A stretch of DNA of 64,000 nt from CAYUET01 sp964443875 (lineage in GTDB: Bacteria; Auribacterota; JAFGBW01). The notes below the pieces were generated by a model. The model did no database searches, had not been told where the DNA came from, and saw only the letters and a list, made by a program, of their open reading frames with translations. Made by a program: the position numbers and the translations under genes. Positions 9,198 to 17,070 of the stretch are shown piece by piece. Every line of letters begins with the position of its first letter. Position 1 is the stretch's first letter. Location: the NCBI GenBank assembly GCA_964443875.1, contig CAYUET010000001.1, positions 1 to 64,000 of the forward strand, read 5' to 3'.

Positions 9198-9276
9198 TTT
9201 TTTTACCTTAATTCTAAATCCTAAAATGTTAATAAAGTCTGTATATAAACCTTATATTTTACTTGAGCAACTTCAA

Positions 9277-9305
9277 ATTATCAAAAAATGTTTTTTTTTG
9301 ATAAA
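9277..9305. repeat. AT-rich inverted repeat in a divergent promoter region
   Basis: TTATCAAAAAA and TTTTTTGATAA-type arms face each other within the gap between the divergent nitronate monooxygenase and NtrC-type genes. A second, weaker TTCAAAAA/TTTTTTGAA pair follows at about 9309-9333. These may be regulatory or simply low-complexity sequence. Confidence 0.3.
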
Positions 9306-9368
9306 TTTTTTCAAAAACTTTACTTTTTTGAAGAATCCTGTGATATTTCTATAATATTAGGAAATAAG

Positions 9369-10742
9369 ATGCCAATGAAAAAAAAAGTATTACTACTGGA
9401 TGATGATAAATCCTTTTTAAAACTGACCCGTATGTTTCTATTGAAAAACAACTGGGAGGTGGAATGCTGTGACTCCTGGGATGACGCAAAAAAAGCGTAT
9501 TCAGAAATGAATTTTACAGTAGTTATGGTGGATATCAATATTGGAAACCAGAACGGCCTTCAGGTGGTTGAGGAACTTAAAAAACAGAATCCCAAGCAGG
9601 CTATTGTTGTTATTACCGGCCATTCTTCTGTGGAAACCGCTATTTCTTCCATTCGGCTTGGTGTTTCCGATTATATTACAAAACCCTGTGAAAATGAGGA
9701 AATTCTTCTTCGTCTTGAAAATCTTTTTAATCTTATTCATAAAGATGAGGAAATTGAAGCCTTGAAAAATGAAATAGCCGGCCGGCATCAATTTCACAAT
9801 ATTATTACCCGTGATGAGCGGATGATGCTTATATGTGAATTAGCCCAGACGATCGCTTCAACAGATTCGACGGTTTTAATTCAAGGGGAGACAGGAACCG
9901 GAAAAGAACTTTTTGCCAAAGCCATTCATTATGAGAGTACTCGCAGGGATGAACCCTTTATAATTGTGAATTGCGCAGGAATAAATGAAAATCTTCTCGA
10001 ATCTCATCTTTTCGGACATTTGAAAGGTTCCTTTACAGGGGCCCACGAGACCGTTAAGGGGAAATTTGAGGTGGTTGGCAAAGGAACCATTTTTCTTGAT
10101 GAAATTTCAGAGACATCCTTGAATTTTCAGAAACGCTTTCTCCGTGTCCTGGAAGAGAAAACTTTTGAAAAAGTGGGGGATTCCAAAAGCATTATCTGTG
10201 AAGCACGGATTCTGGCTGCAAGCAACAAGGACCTTTTAAGAATGGTCCAGAGCGGGGATTTCCGGAAAGACCTTTTTTACCGCCTGAATGTTGTACCTAT
10301 TAATATTCCACCCTTGAGGGACCGGCATAATGATATCCCTTTACTGGCAAAATATTTTCTGGATAAATATACCCAAAAATACAACAGGGAAAATCTGGTA
10401 TATTCTTCTGATCTTGAAACTCATCTTTTGAGTTATAAATGGCCTGGAAATGTAAGGGAACTTGAACATTATATAGAAAAACTGGTGTTAACGGCCACAG
10501 ACGGAAATATCAAGTGGGAATTGTTTCAGTTTCCAGCGGATCAGGCGGCATTAAAAAACAAACCTGTTTCTGCAGGGGATTTTGAAATGGATTTTCAGAC
10601 TTTTATGGATCAGATTGAAAGAGTTTATTTTTCTCATTTAATCGAAAAATACGATGGAAACATCAGCCAGGTTGCAGAACATACCAAAACAGCCAAAAAA
10701 ACGGTTTACGCCAAAATTAAAAAATATGAATTAAGGTTTTAG
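9369..10742 (+). CDS. NtrC-family sigma-54-dependent response regulator
   Basis: The 457-residue protein has an N-terminal receiver domain (LLLDDDKSF, phospho-acceptor Asp55 in VVMVDINIG, Lys in ITKPCEN). A central AAA+ domain carries Walker A GETGTGKE at about 173-180, sigma-54 contact loop GSFTGA at about 220-225 and Walker B GTIFLDE. A Fis-type helix-turn-helix ends the protein (ISQVAEHTKTAKKTVYAKIK). The loop has Ser in place of the usual first Ala of GAFTGA. Function from the family: phosphorylation-dependent activation of sigma-54 promoters. I chose ATG 9369 because AGGA (9359-9362) lies 6 bases upstream; the longer frame from 9288 adds an unlikely Phe-rich N-terminus. No cognate kinase is adjacent. 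rsmB follows after 7 bases. Confidence 0.93.
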   Translation: MPMKKKVLLLDDDKSFLKLTRMFLLKNNWEVECCDSWDDAKKAYSEMNFTVVMVDINIGNQNGLQVVEELKKQNPKQAIVVITGHSSVETAISSIRLGVSDYITKPCENEEILLRLENLFNLIHKDEEIEALKNEIAGRHQFHNIITRDERMMLICELAQTIASTDSTVLIQGETGTGKELFAKAIHYESTRRDEPFIIVNCAGINENLLESHLFGHLKGSFTGAHETVKGKFEVVGKGTIFLDEISETSLNFQKRFLRVLEEKTFEKVGDSKSIICEARILAASNKDLLRMVQSGDFRKDLFYRLNVVPINIPPLRDRHNDIPLLAKYFLDKYTQKYNRENLVYSSDLETHLLSYKWPGNVRELEHYIEKLVLTATDGNIKWELFQFPADQAALKNKPVSAGDFEMDFQTFMDQIERVYFSHLIEKYDGNISQVAEHTKTAKKTVYAKIKKYELRF

Positions 10743-10749
10743 AGATATT

Positions 10750-12024
10750 ATGAAGAGTATTCGCACTGCAGCCGTATCCATTCTGTCCGTTCAAAAAAAT
10801 TCTTCCATTTTTTCACAGGACAGGATCCATGAATTTATTGAACAGAACCGGATTTCTGAACCGGACCGTCAGCTTCTGACTCATATTGTGCTGGGGGTTA
10901 TCCGGCATGAGCGCCTTCTGGATCATCTTTTGAGTGAGCTTTCTCTAAAACCGGCTAAGCTTTTTATCAAACAGCATTTGCGGGTGGCTTTATATCAGGC
11001 AGTCTTTCTGGACAAAGTACCTGAATATGCGGTTGTGTCTGAAACCATGAAAACGGCAGACCACTTTAAAATGGATAAGCATCAGAAGAATTATATCCGC
11101 TGGATACTGGGGAGTTTTTATAAAGACCAGGCCCGTTTTTTACCTTATCCCGGGCGTTATTATGACTCACTTCCGGCTGAAATCCGCTACAGTATTCCGG
11201 ACTGGATTCTCAAGGAATGGAAAAAATATTTTTCAGAATCAGAATTGAAAGAGGTTTTGCAGGCTTCTCTTGAAACTCCGCCTGTGTGGATTTTTTCCTG
11301 TGATAAAACACTCCCTCTGGAGGATCTGGTCAAAAAATGTGTGGAGATGAAAATTTCCTATTTCAGGGAAACAGCGCCTGACTGCCTTAAACTTTCAAAC
11401 CTGCCTGATTTTATTCGGCAGCTCCTTCGGGAAAGAAAGGTCTTTGCTCAAAGCCCCCATCAGTTTAATTCCATTAACCTTTGTCCTGCAGCAAAGGGCG
11501 AATCCGTATTGGAAATCGGTTCTGCACCCGGAACCAAAACTTTGACACTGGCTGAAAAAGTAGGAGAAAAGGGAAGTGTTGTCGCTGTAGAAAAAAATCA
11601 TGAGCGCTTCAAGGAGCTTAAAGACCGTGTTGCTGTTTTTTCTCAGGTAAAGCCTGTGGAGTGTGATTTTCTTCATGGTCTTCCTGATACTTTTCCGCAG
11701 CTTTTTGATCATGTTGTGATTGATCCTCCCTGTTCCAATCTTGGAGAATTGTGCAGGCGGCCTGAAGTGAAATGGAGGCTCAAAGAGGCAGATATTCATT
11801 CTTTATCTGTTATTCAGATCGAGCTTGCTGAAAAAGCATGGCCGTATTTAAAAGTGAGCGGTACACTGCTTTATATCACCTGTTCATTAATCTATGAGGA
11901 AAATGAGGCTATTAAAAATTTACTTCAGGAAAAAACAGGGTGCAGGGTTCTGTCTGAAATCAAATCCATCTCAAAACCAGGGTCTCCGGCAGGAGGATAC
12001 GCGCTTTTGGTTCAGAAAGTATAG
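10750..12024 (+). CDS. rsmB: 16S rRNA cytosine-5 methyltransferase RsmB
   Basis: The protein has 424 residues: an N-terminal NusB-like RNA-binding domain (about 1-140) and a C-terminal Rossmann methyltransferase. SAM-binding motif I is LEIGSAPGTKT, motif IV DPPCSNLGELCRRPEVKW with its cysteine, and motif VI LLYITCSLIYEEN with the catalytic cysteine. This two-cysteine pattern and the NusB fusion identify the RsmB (Sun/Fmu) family, which methylates C967 of 16S rRNA in E. coli numbering. The gene follows the NtrC-type regulator by 7 bases and is probably cotranscribed. It is followed by a hairpin-rich spacer. Confidence 0.9.
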   Translation: MKSIRTAAVSILSVQKNSSIFSQDRIHEFIEQNRISEPDRQLLTHIVLGVIRHERLLDHLLSELSLKPAKLFIKQHLRVALYQAVFLDKVPEYAVVSETMKTADHFKMDKHQKNYIRWILGSFYKDQARFLPYPGRYYDSLPAEIRYSIPDWILKEWKKYFSESELKEVLQASLETPPVWIFSCDKTLPLEDLVKKCVEMKISYFRETAPDCLKLSNLPDFIRQLLRERKVFAQSPHQFNSINLCPAAKGESVLEIGSAPGTKTLTLAEKVGEKGSVVAVEKNHERFKELKDRVAVFSQVKPVECDFLHGLPDTFPQLFDHVVIDPPCSNLGELCRRPEVKWRLKEADIHSLSVIQIELAEKAWPYLKVSGTLLYITCSLIYEENEAIKNLLQEKTGCRVLSEIKSISKPGSPAGGYALLVQKV

Positions 12025-12356
12025 AAGCAGGGCGAAGAACCCGCTTATTCAAATTAATCCCCATGCGGGGACAGGTCCCCTTAGCCCGAATTTTGCGCGT
12101 AAGCGACAAATATTCGGGATGCAATGCCTGTTTGACCCAGTCAAAACAGGCTTGCGCAGACAAAAGATTATTTTTTGTCTGAATACAGGATTGGGTACAA
12201 TTTGTACCCAATGATTCAAGTCCATAGTAGGGCTGAAAGGTATGATTTATTAGGGTTCGAATGGATTTTTTTCTGATTTTTCATGAAATATGCGGGTTAG
12301 GGGATAAATTCGACTAGGATTTTTTCTTCGCTTGCGCTTGAAAAAATCAAGTCTCA
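12025..12356. repeat. Inverted-repeat cluster in a 332-base spacer between convergent genes
   Basis: No gene is supported here. Five consecutive hairpins are visible. GGGGAC-AG-GTCCCC lies at 12067-12080. A GCCTGTTTGAC/GTCAAAACAGGC pair with a one-base bulge lies at 12126-12151. AGACAAAA/TTTTGTCT lies at 12158-12180. A perfect 11-base pair ATTGGGTACAA/TTGTACCCAAT around one T lies at 12190-12212. GATTTTTTC/GAAAAAATC with a 13-base loop lies at 12318-12348. The last may end the convergent radical SAM transcript. The GGGGACAGGTCCCC element resembles short palindromic elements that I recall as dispersed repeats in delta-proteobacterial genomes; this is memory, not a search. Confidence 0.6.
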
Positions 12357-13652
12357 TTAATATACTAAATTGCAAAGGAATGCTTTGGTTGTTTTAATTC
12401 CCGCTTCCTGTACGGTTTTGATAAAGTATTGAGCTTTTTCAAGGGCCTTCTGAGTAGGTTTCCCATATTGGCCTTTTGGAAAGGGAATCCCCGGATAATA
12501 GACAAAAGGATTAATCTGTTCGATTTTAGGAATCAGATTTTTGTGTTTAACGACAAAATCCAAGGATTCCTGGAAATCCGCATCTGTTTCGCCGGGATAG
12601 CCCACAATGATGCTGATCCCGAAAGATAATTTGTTTTCTTTTAAGAGATTGAAAAAATGCACTGCTTCTGCTGCGTTGTAACCTTTTTTCATCCGTAAAA
12701 GAGTGTTGTCACAGCCTGATTCAAAACCTATAAACAAATGATAGGCTCCGCTGGCTTTCATAAGGGAGATCAATTCGGAAGTCATATCGGTTCTGACGCC
12801 TATCTGGGCTTCCCAGGGAACGCTTCCAAAATTTTTCCGGATATGGGTGCAGAAAGTCTGAAGATGCTCTAAATGCGCATTAAACATGGAATCATGGATA
12901 ATAAGACGTTCTATTCCCTTGTTTTTTAATATATGAAGCTGTTCCATAAGGTTTTCAACAGAGCAGGTTTTTAAAGAGCGGGAAAGCAGCCGCTCTGAAC
13001 AAAATCGGCATTTCCGGATGCAACCGCGCTGTGTCATGAGGGAAAAGGTGTTTTTTTTGGTGTAGGGCGTCATATCGATATTTTGAAGGGTTGACGTCGA
13101 AATTTCCGGAAAGGAGGGAAGTTCCTCAAAAAGAAAGATGTTTTTTTTATTTTCAGGTTGAGTGATCCATTGAAGTAACGGCCTTTCGCCTTCCCCAACA
13201 CAGAAAGCATCAAACATGGGAAAAAGTTCTTTGATTTTATTTTTGTTTTTAAAGTATTGGGCAGTAATTTCAGGGCCGCCGGCAAGGATTCGGGTTTTAG
13301 GGGATAAGATTTTTAGTCCGGTCGCTACAGTACAGGTCAAGGAAAGATTGCTATGATAACACGAAAAGGCAAGATTTTCAAAAGAAGATAAGGAGGAAAT
13401 CATTTCTTTGAACAGCTCAGGCAGCTCTTTTTTCAGTCGGCTGTCACAGTTCATCTCAAAAAGATCATTACAGCTTTTGTTCCATTCTTTCTGAGTATCT
13501 GGAGAAGCTTTTTGATGAAAGAGAATATTGTAATCCAAAAGGGTACAGGGAATGTTGTTTTTTTGAAGAAAGTCATTAAGAAAAATCAGGCTCAGCGGAG
13601 GGGTGCCCGGCCAGAACGGAGGTAAAAGGACAAGGGCGGAAGGTTTACTCAT
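12357..13652 (-). CDS. B12-binding-type radical SAM protein
   Basis: The protein has 431 residues. The N-terminal part (ALVLLPPFWPGTPPLSL, later ILAGGPEITAQYF and FCVGEGERPLLQW) has the pattern of the B12-binding-like domain of the BchE/MiaB-like COG1032 class. The radical SAM domain has the cluster motif CIRKCRFC and a glycine-rich IGFESG element. The cobalamin DxHxxG motif is not evident, so cofactor use is uncertain. The start at 13652 overlaps the kdsB stop by 8 bases (ATGAGTAA), and an upstream ATG at 13733 would overlap kdsB by 89 bases. Coupling to kdsB suggests, without proving, a lipid or envelope substrate. Confidence 0.82.
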   Translation of the reverse strand: MSKPSALVLLPPFWPGTPPLSLIFLNDFLQKNNIPCTLLDYNILFHQKASPDTQKEWNKSCNDLFEMNCDSRLKKELPELFKEMISSLSSFENLAFSCYHSNLSLTCTVATGLKILSPKTRILAGGPEITAQYFKNKNKIKELFPMFDAFCVGEGERPLLQWITQPENKKNIFLFEELPSFPEISTSTLQNIDMTPYTKKNTFSLMTQRGCIRKCRFCSERLLSRSLKTCSVENLMEQLHILKNKGIERLIIHDSMFNAHLEHLQTFCTHIRKNFGSVPWEAQIGVRTDMTSELISLMKASGAYHLFIGFESGCDNTLLRMKKGYNAAEAVHFFNLLKENKLSFGISIIVGYPGETDADFQESLDFVVKHKNLIPKIEQINPFVYYPGIPFPKGQYGKPTQKALEKAQYFIKTVQEAGIKTTKAFLCNLVY

Positions 13653-14403
13653 TGCAAAGAGCAGGATTTTCCTCAAGAAATTTTTCTGCCTTGAGGAAAT
13701 CTTCCTGTGTATCAATTCCAATTGTTTTTTCAAAGGTTTCTGTAAGGAGTATTTTATAGCCGTTGGTCAGAAAACGAAGCTGTTCCAGTTTTTCCTTTTT
13801 TTCGAGTTCGCATTCTTTAAGAGAAGGGTAAATATCTAAAAAAGAGCGTTTGTAGGCGTAAACTCCAATATGATGAAGCCAGGGGCCTTGCGGGTTTTTA
13901 TCGCGGATGTAGGGAATAGGATAACGCGAAAAGTAGAGAGCTTCGTGCTTGTGGTTTTTAACAATCTTGACAATATTGGGATCAAAAGATTCCTTTTGAT
14001 CCATGGAAGAAAAATAAAGGGTGGCGATCTGTGCTTCGGGGCTGTTTTTGAAATCGGATATCAGGCGTTCTATCTGGTCTTTTTTTAAAAAGGGTTCATC
14101 GCCCTGGATATTGACAAAGATTTCTGCTTCAGGGATTGACTTAAACGCTTCTGCGAGCCTGGAAGTGCCTGAAGTGTGGCTCGGCAAGGTTTTGATCGCT
14201 TTTGCACCGAAGGAATCAGCAGCTTGGAGCACTTCATCAGAATCAGTGGCAATATAAACAGCCTGAAAAAGATCAAACCGGCAAGTGTTTTCATAAACTC
14301 TTTGAAGGAGAGGTTTCCCGCTTAAGGATTTTAACAGTTTCCTTGGAAGTCGAGTTGACTCAAGTCTTGCCGGTATGATAGCGACGGTATGAGATGTTTC
14401 CAT
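13645..14403 (-). CDS. kdsB: 3-deoxy-manno-octulosonate cytidylyltransferase KdsB
   Basis: This 252-residue cytosolic enzyme activates Kdo with CTP to CMP-Kdo for lipid A inner-core synthesis. Signatures visible are IPARLESTRLPRKLL (nucleotide loop), NIQGDEP (metal and nucleotide site), SRYPIPYIRD, HIGVYAYK and EKLEQLRFL, all in the family order and at normal length. The gene begins one base after the rpsU stop and overlaps the next radical SAM gene by 8 bases, so the three are almost certainly one operon. Together with kdsA elsewhere in the window it shows an LPS-bearing envelope. Confidence 0.96.
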   Translation of the reverse strand: METSHTVAIIPARLESTRLPRKLLKSLSGKPLLQRVYENTCRFDLFQAVYIATDSDEVLQAADSFGAKAIKTLPSHTSGTSRLAEAFKSIPEAEIFVNIQGDEPFLKKDQIERLISDFKNSPEAQIATLYFSSMDQKESFDPNIVKIVKNHKHEALYFSRYPIPYIRDKNPQGPWLHHIGVYAYKRSFLDIYPSLKECELEKKEKLEQLRFLTNGYKILLTETFEKTIGIDTQEDFLKAEKFLEENPALCNE

Positions 14404-14404
14404 T

Positions 14405-14596
14405 TTATCTGGAAAGACGATCCTTTTCTTTACGTTTCATCGCTCTTGCTTCTGCTTTTCTGCGTGCCTGGCAGGGCTTTTCGAAAAAACGTCTCATTTT
14501 TACAGCCTGCAGAATTCCTTCTTTAGTGACTATTTTTGTAAGTCTCTTTAAGGCTCTTTCGATCGGCTCATCTTTTTTTACGATAATAACTGGCAT
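14405..14596 (-). CDS. rpsU: Ribosomal protein bS21
   Basis: The 63-residue basic protein reads MPVIIVKKDEPIERALKRL, followed by RRFFEKPCQARRKAEARAMKRK, the hallmark bS21 sequence and length. It is a 30S subunit component involved in base-pairing of mRNA leaders with 16S rRNA. A GGGGAGG lies 11 bases upstream of the ATG. In many bacteria rpsU neighbours dnaG and rpoD; here it leads a kdsB operon, while dnaG is at 55-57 kb. Confidence 0.95.
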   Translation of the reverse strand: MPVIIVKKDEPIERALKRLTKIVTKEGILQAVKMRRFFEKPCQARRKAEARAMKRKEKDRLSR

Positions 14597-14648
14597 TAAC
14601 TTCTCAACCTCCCCTCAATTTTTATAATTTTCTGATTTAGAGGTTGTT

Positions 14649-14677
14649 CAAATAGTATTTCCCGGTATTTTTGTCAA
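14649..14677 (-). promoter_or_regulatory. Candidate sigma-70 promoter for rpsU-kdsB
   Basis: On the minus strand a perfect TTGACA (14677-14672) is followed 17 bases later by TATTTG; an alternative TACTAT lies slightly closer. It sits about 55 bases upstream of the rpsU start. The -35 is strong and the -10 weak, so confidence is limited. Confidence 0.4.
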
Positions 14678-14733
14678 TTAGAATTCATTCAAATCATTTT
14701 ATATGGAAAACAATAAGCGTCAACAATAAGGGA

Positions 14734-15954
14734 TTATTGACTTGTTTTTTTTATAATATTCAGGATTTTTTCCGGGTTGTAGGGGTGGGGCAGTTCAAAT
14801 ACCGGAACTTTTTTGGGCTGTTTATTCAGATAATTTTGAAGTGTAAGAAGTTCTGCAGGGGAAAGCCCTTCTGTTAAAAAGAGTCCGGATTCTTTAAAGG
14901 ATTCGTTTCCATAATCGATTTCCTGCCATAAAAATTTCTGGCAGTCAAACCCCGAATTCTTGATGAAAAGACTGGATAAAATTGTTTTTTGGGGTTCTTT
15001 ACAGATAATGGTAATCATCTTTTTCTTTTCGTGAACAACGGTCGAGAGGGCAGCGTCTTCAGTGTCTTTTGATTCAAGAATCCCCAGAAATTCCTTTGCT
15101 TTTAAAAGTTCCGCGTCAATTTCCAGAAAAAAACGTTCGATTTCATTTTCCTGGACATGAAGCCAGTTCATGACCATTTCATCCTTGGGGGTGATGATAA
15201 TATTCCCGGAAAATCCGATGTTTCTCATTTTACAAAGAGTATTGGCGAGAGAGACAATGGCCACCAGTTTAATGATTTCAGGGGGAAGATATTGTTCATT
15301 AAAGGGGGGGGAGTGATGCTGGCTTACACAGCGTCTGAGGGGAAGGGGGAGTTTCCATCGTTCCGCTAGGTAATCTCCGGCGATTTCATGATCCGCTTTA
15401 ATGATTTTATTTTCAGCTTCACTTAAAGTAATCGATTGATTGCGGGACATTTCCAGAGCCTGAATAAATTCATTCGGCATGTATTCGTTAAAAATAATTT
15501 TGCCGATATCATGAAGAAGTCCTCCAAGAAAGGCTTCCTCAAGTTGTTTTGATCCTGTAAAACGGGCTAAAAGTTTTGCTCCAGCGGCAACTCCAAGGGA
15601 GTGTTCCCAGAATTTCTGAAGATCAAAAACAGAGCTTGAGGAAGAGAGCGTACTGGCGGTTTTAAAAACAGAAACGCCCAGAGCAAGAGTTTTAATGTTC
15701 TGCATTCCTAAAATGACAACAGCCCGGGTGACTGTCGAGACTTTGCTTGAGAATCCATAGAACGAGGAGTTGACCAGTTTCAATAATTTTGCAGTCAGGG
15801 ACTGATCAATGGAGATAATTTCGACAATGTCTTTTACCGCTGCACTTCCGTCTTCTGTGGTTAGGCTGAGTTTTTGGGCAATAAAAGGCAGAGAGGGCAG
15901 GTTACTCAGGTTTCTTACGATTTTTTCGAGTCGGTGACCTGTTGTTTCCTGCAT
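14734..15954 (-). CDS. HDOD domain protein with extra C-terminal domain
   Basis: The HDOD domain (about 10-215) shows LPSLPFIAQKL, KLLKLVNSSFYGF, VVILGMQNIKTLALG and GLLHDIGKI. HDOD domains are HD-fold, usually non-enzymatic signalling modules found in c-di-GMP, motility and stress pathways. Residues about 310-406 form a separate domain (MITIICKEPQKTILSSLFI, later VPVFELPHPYNPEKILNIIK) whose spacing suggests a degenerate receiver-like fold without an obvious phospho-acceptor. It is last in the three-gene minus-strand operon with the kinase and HD-GYP regulator, 21 bases downstream of the latter. An AGGA precedes the ATG. A paralogue lies at 59626. Confidence 0.85.
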   Translation of the reverse strand: MQETTGHRLEKIVRNLSNLPSLPFIAQKLSLTTEDGSAAVKDIVEIISIDQSLTAKLLKLVNSSFYGFSSKVSTVTRAVVILGMQNIKTLALGVSVFKTASTLSSSSSVFDLQKFWEHSLGVAAGAKLLARFTGSKQLEEAFLGGLLHDIGKIIFNEYMPNEFIQALEMSRNQSITLSEAENKIIKADHEIAGDYLAERWKLPLPLRRCVSQHHSPPFNEQYLPPEIIKLVAIVSLANTLCKMRNIGFSGNIIITPKDEMVMNWLHVQENEIERFFLEIDAELLKAKEFLGILESKDTEDAALSTVVHEKKKMITIICKEPQKTILSSLFIKNSGFDCQKFLWQEIDYGNESFKESGLFLTEGLSPAELLTLQNYLNKQPKKVPVFELPHPYNPEKILNIIKKTSQ

Positions 15955-15975
15955 AATAGGTCCTTGATAAAGGAT

Positions 15976-17070
15976 TTATTTAACAGTCTTTTCAAGATGT
16001 TGAACAATTGTAGCGTCAAAAATTTTTTCTGTCAAAGTTTGTATTCGGGTCAAGGCTTCCTCCCGGCTTGAGGCAGCCCCTGTAGAAATATCTCCGTTTA
16101 ACAGGTGGTCATAGGCATTGCATACAGCCAGAATTCTGGATTCGACAGGGATTTTATCCCCTTCCTTTCCGAAAGGATAGCCTGTACCATCCATATTTTC
16201 ATGATGATAAAGAATGATTTCCGATACTTTTTTTAAACGTTCGATGGAGGAGATATAGGTGTTTCCAAGCATGGGGTGCTGTTTTAACTGATGGAGCTGT
16301 TCAGGAGACAGCTCGGATTCTTTTTTTAGGAGAATTTCCTGGGGAAGATGAATTTTTCCAAAATCGTGAAGAAGGGCTGCAATCTGGATATTCCGGATTT
16401 CATTAGGAGTAAAGCTCATACTTTTGGCGATATTTTCCGCATAGAGCGCGACCCGTTTGGAATGTTCAGCAAGCTTTTTGTTCGTCATTTCAATTAGTTT
16501 CATGATCAGTTTGATTGTTTCAAAAAAACTTTGCTCCAGGGCTTTGTAAAATAATTCAAGCCTTTTGTTTTTTTCCTGAATTTCTTTGGCGCGTTCGTCA
16601 AGGCTTTGCTGCAGCTGCTGATTTAAATTTTTTAATTCGTCGTTTTGAGTTTTGAAAATCTCGTTTAGGTATTTGTTTTCTTCAAGGATATTATAATGGT
16701 GGATACAGTTTTTGATGAGGGCCTTGAGTTCTTCTTCATCCCAGGGTTTGGAGATGAATCGGAAGACCTGTCCATAATTAATGGATTTGATAATGGCTTC
16801 CATGTCGGCATATCCGGTCAGCATGATGCGCACGGCATCCGGGCAGATTGCAGAGGCTTTTTCAAGAAAAGTGACTCCATCCATCTGCGGCATCCGGTAG
16901 TCGGAAACAATGAGGGTGACTTTCTGTTTTGTTAGAAATTCAAGAGCTTCCTCCCCTCCAGTGGCTTTAAAAAGAAGGTAGCCTTCATCTTCAAAAAGTC
17001 TTTCCAGACTTTTAAGAATCAAAATTTCATCATCAACAAAAAGGATGGAAGGCTGTGTTTTCGGGGTCAT
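15976..17070 (-). CDS. Response regulator with HD-GYP phosphodiesterase domain
   Basis: The 364-residue protein has a receiver domain (ILFVDDEILIL, Asp in LIVSDYRMPQMDG, Lys in FISKPWDEEE), a coiled-coil linker (about 125-175) and an HD-GYP domain. The metal and signature residues are intact: LLHDFGKIHLP and HHENMDGTGYPFG. Family knowledge predicts cleavage of c-di-GMP, controlled by phosphorylation. Its ATG overlaps the stop of the upstream kinase by four bases (ATGA), so the two are translationally coupled and probably a cognate pair. The HDOD gene follows. Confidence 0.92.
   Translation of the reverse strand: MTPKTQPSILFVDDEILILKSLERLFEDEGYLLFKATGGEEALEFLTKQKVTLIVSDYRMPQMDGVTFLEKASAICPDAVRIMLTGYADMEAIIKSINYGQVFRFISKPWDEEELKALIKNCIHHYNILEENKYLNEIFKTQNDELKNLNQQLQQSLDERAKEIQEKNKRLELFYKALEQSFFETIKLIMKLIEMTNKKLAEHSKRVALYAENIAKSMSFTPNEIRNIQIAALLHDFGKIHLPQEILLKKESELSPEQLHQLKQHPMLGNTYISSIERLKKVSEIILYHHENMDGTGYPFGKEGDKIPVESRILAVCNAYDHLLNGDISTGAASSREEALTRIQTLTEKIFDATIVQHLEKTVK

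Noticed and set aside
9288..9368. N-terminal extension of the NtrC-type regulator
   Set aside because: It would add a Phe-rich 27-residue leader before a standard receiver start and has no ribosome site; ATG 9369 has AGGA 6 bases upstream.
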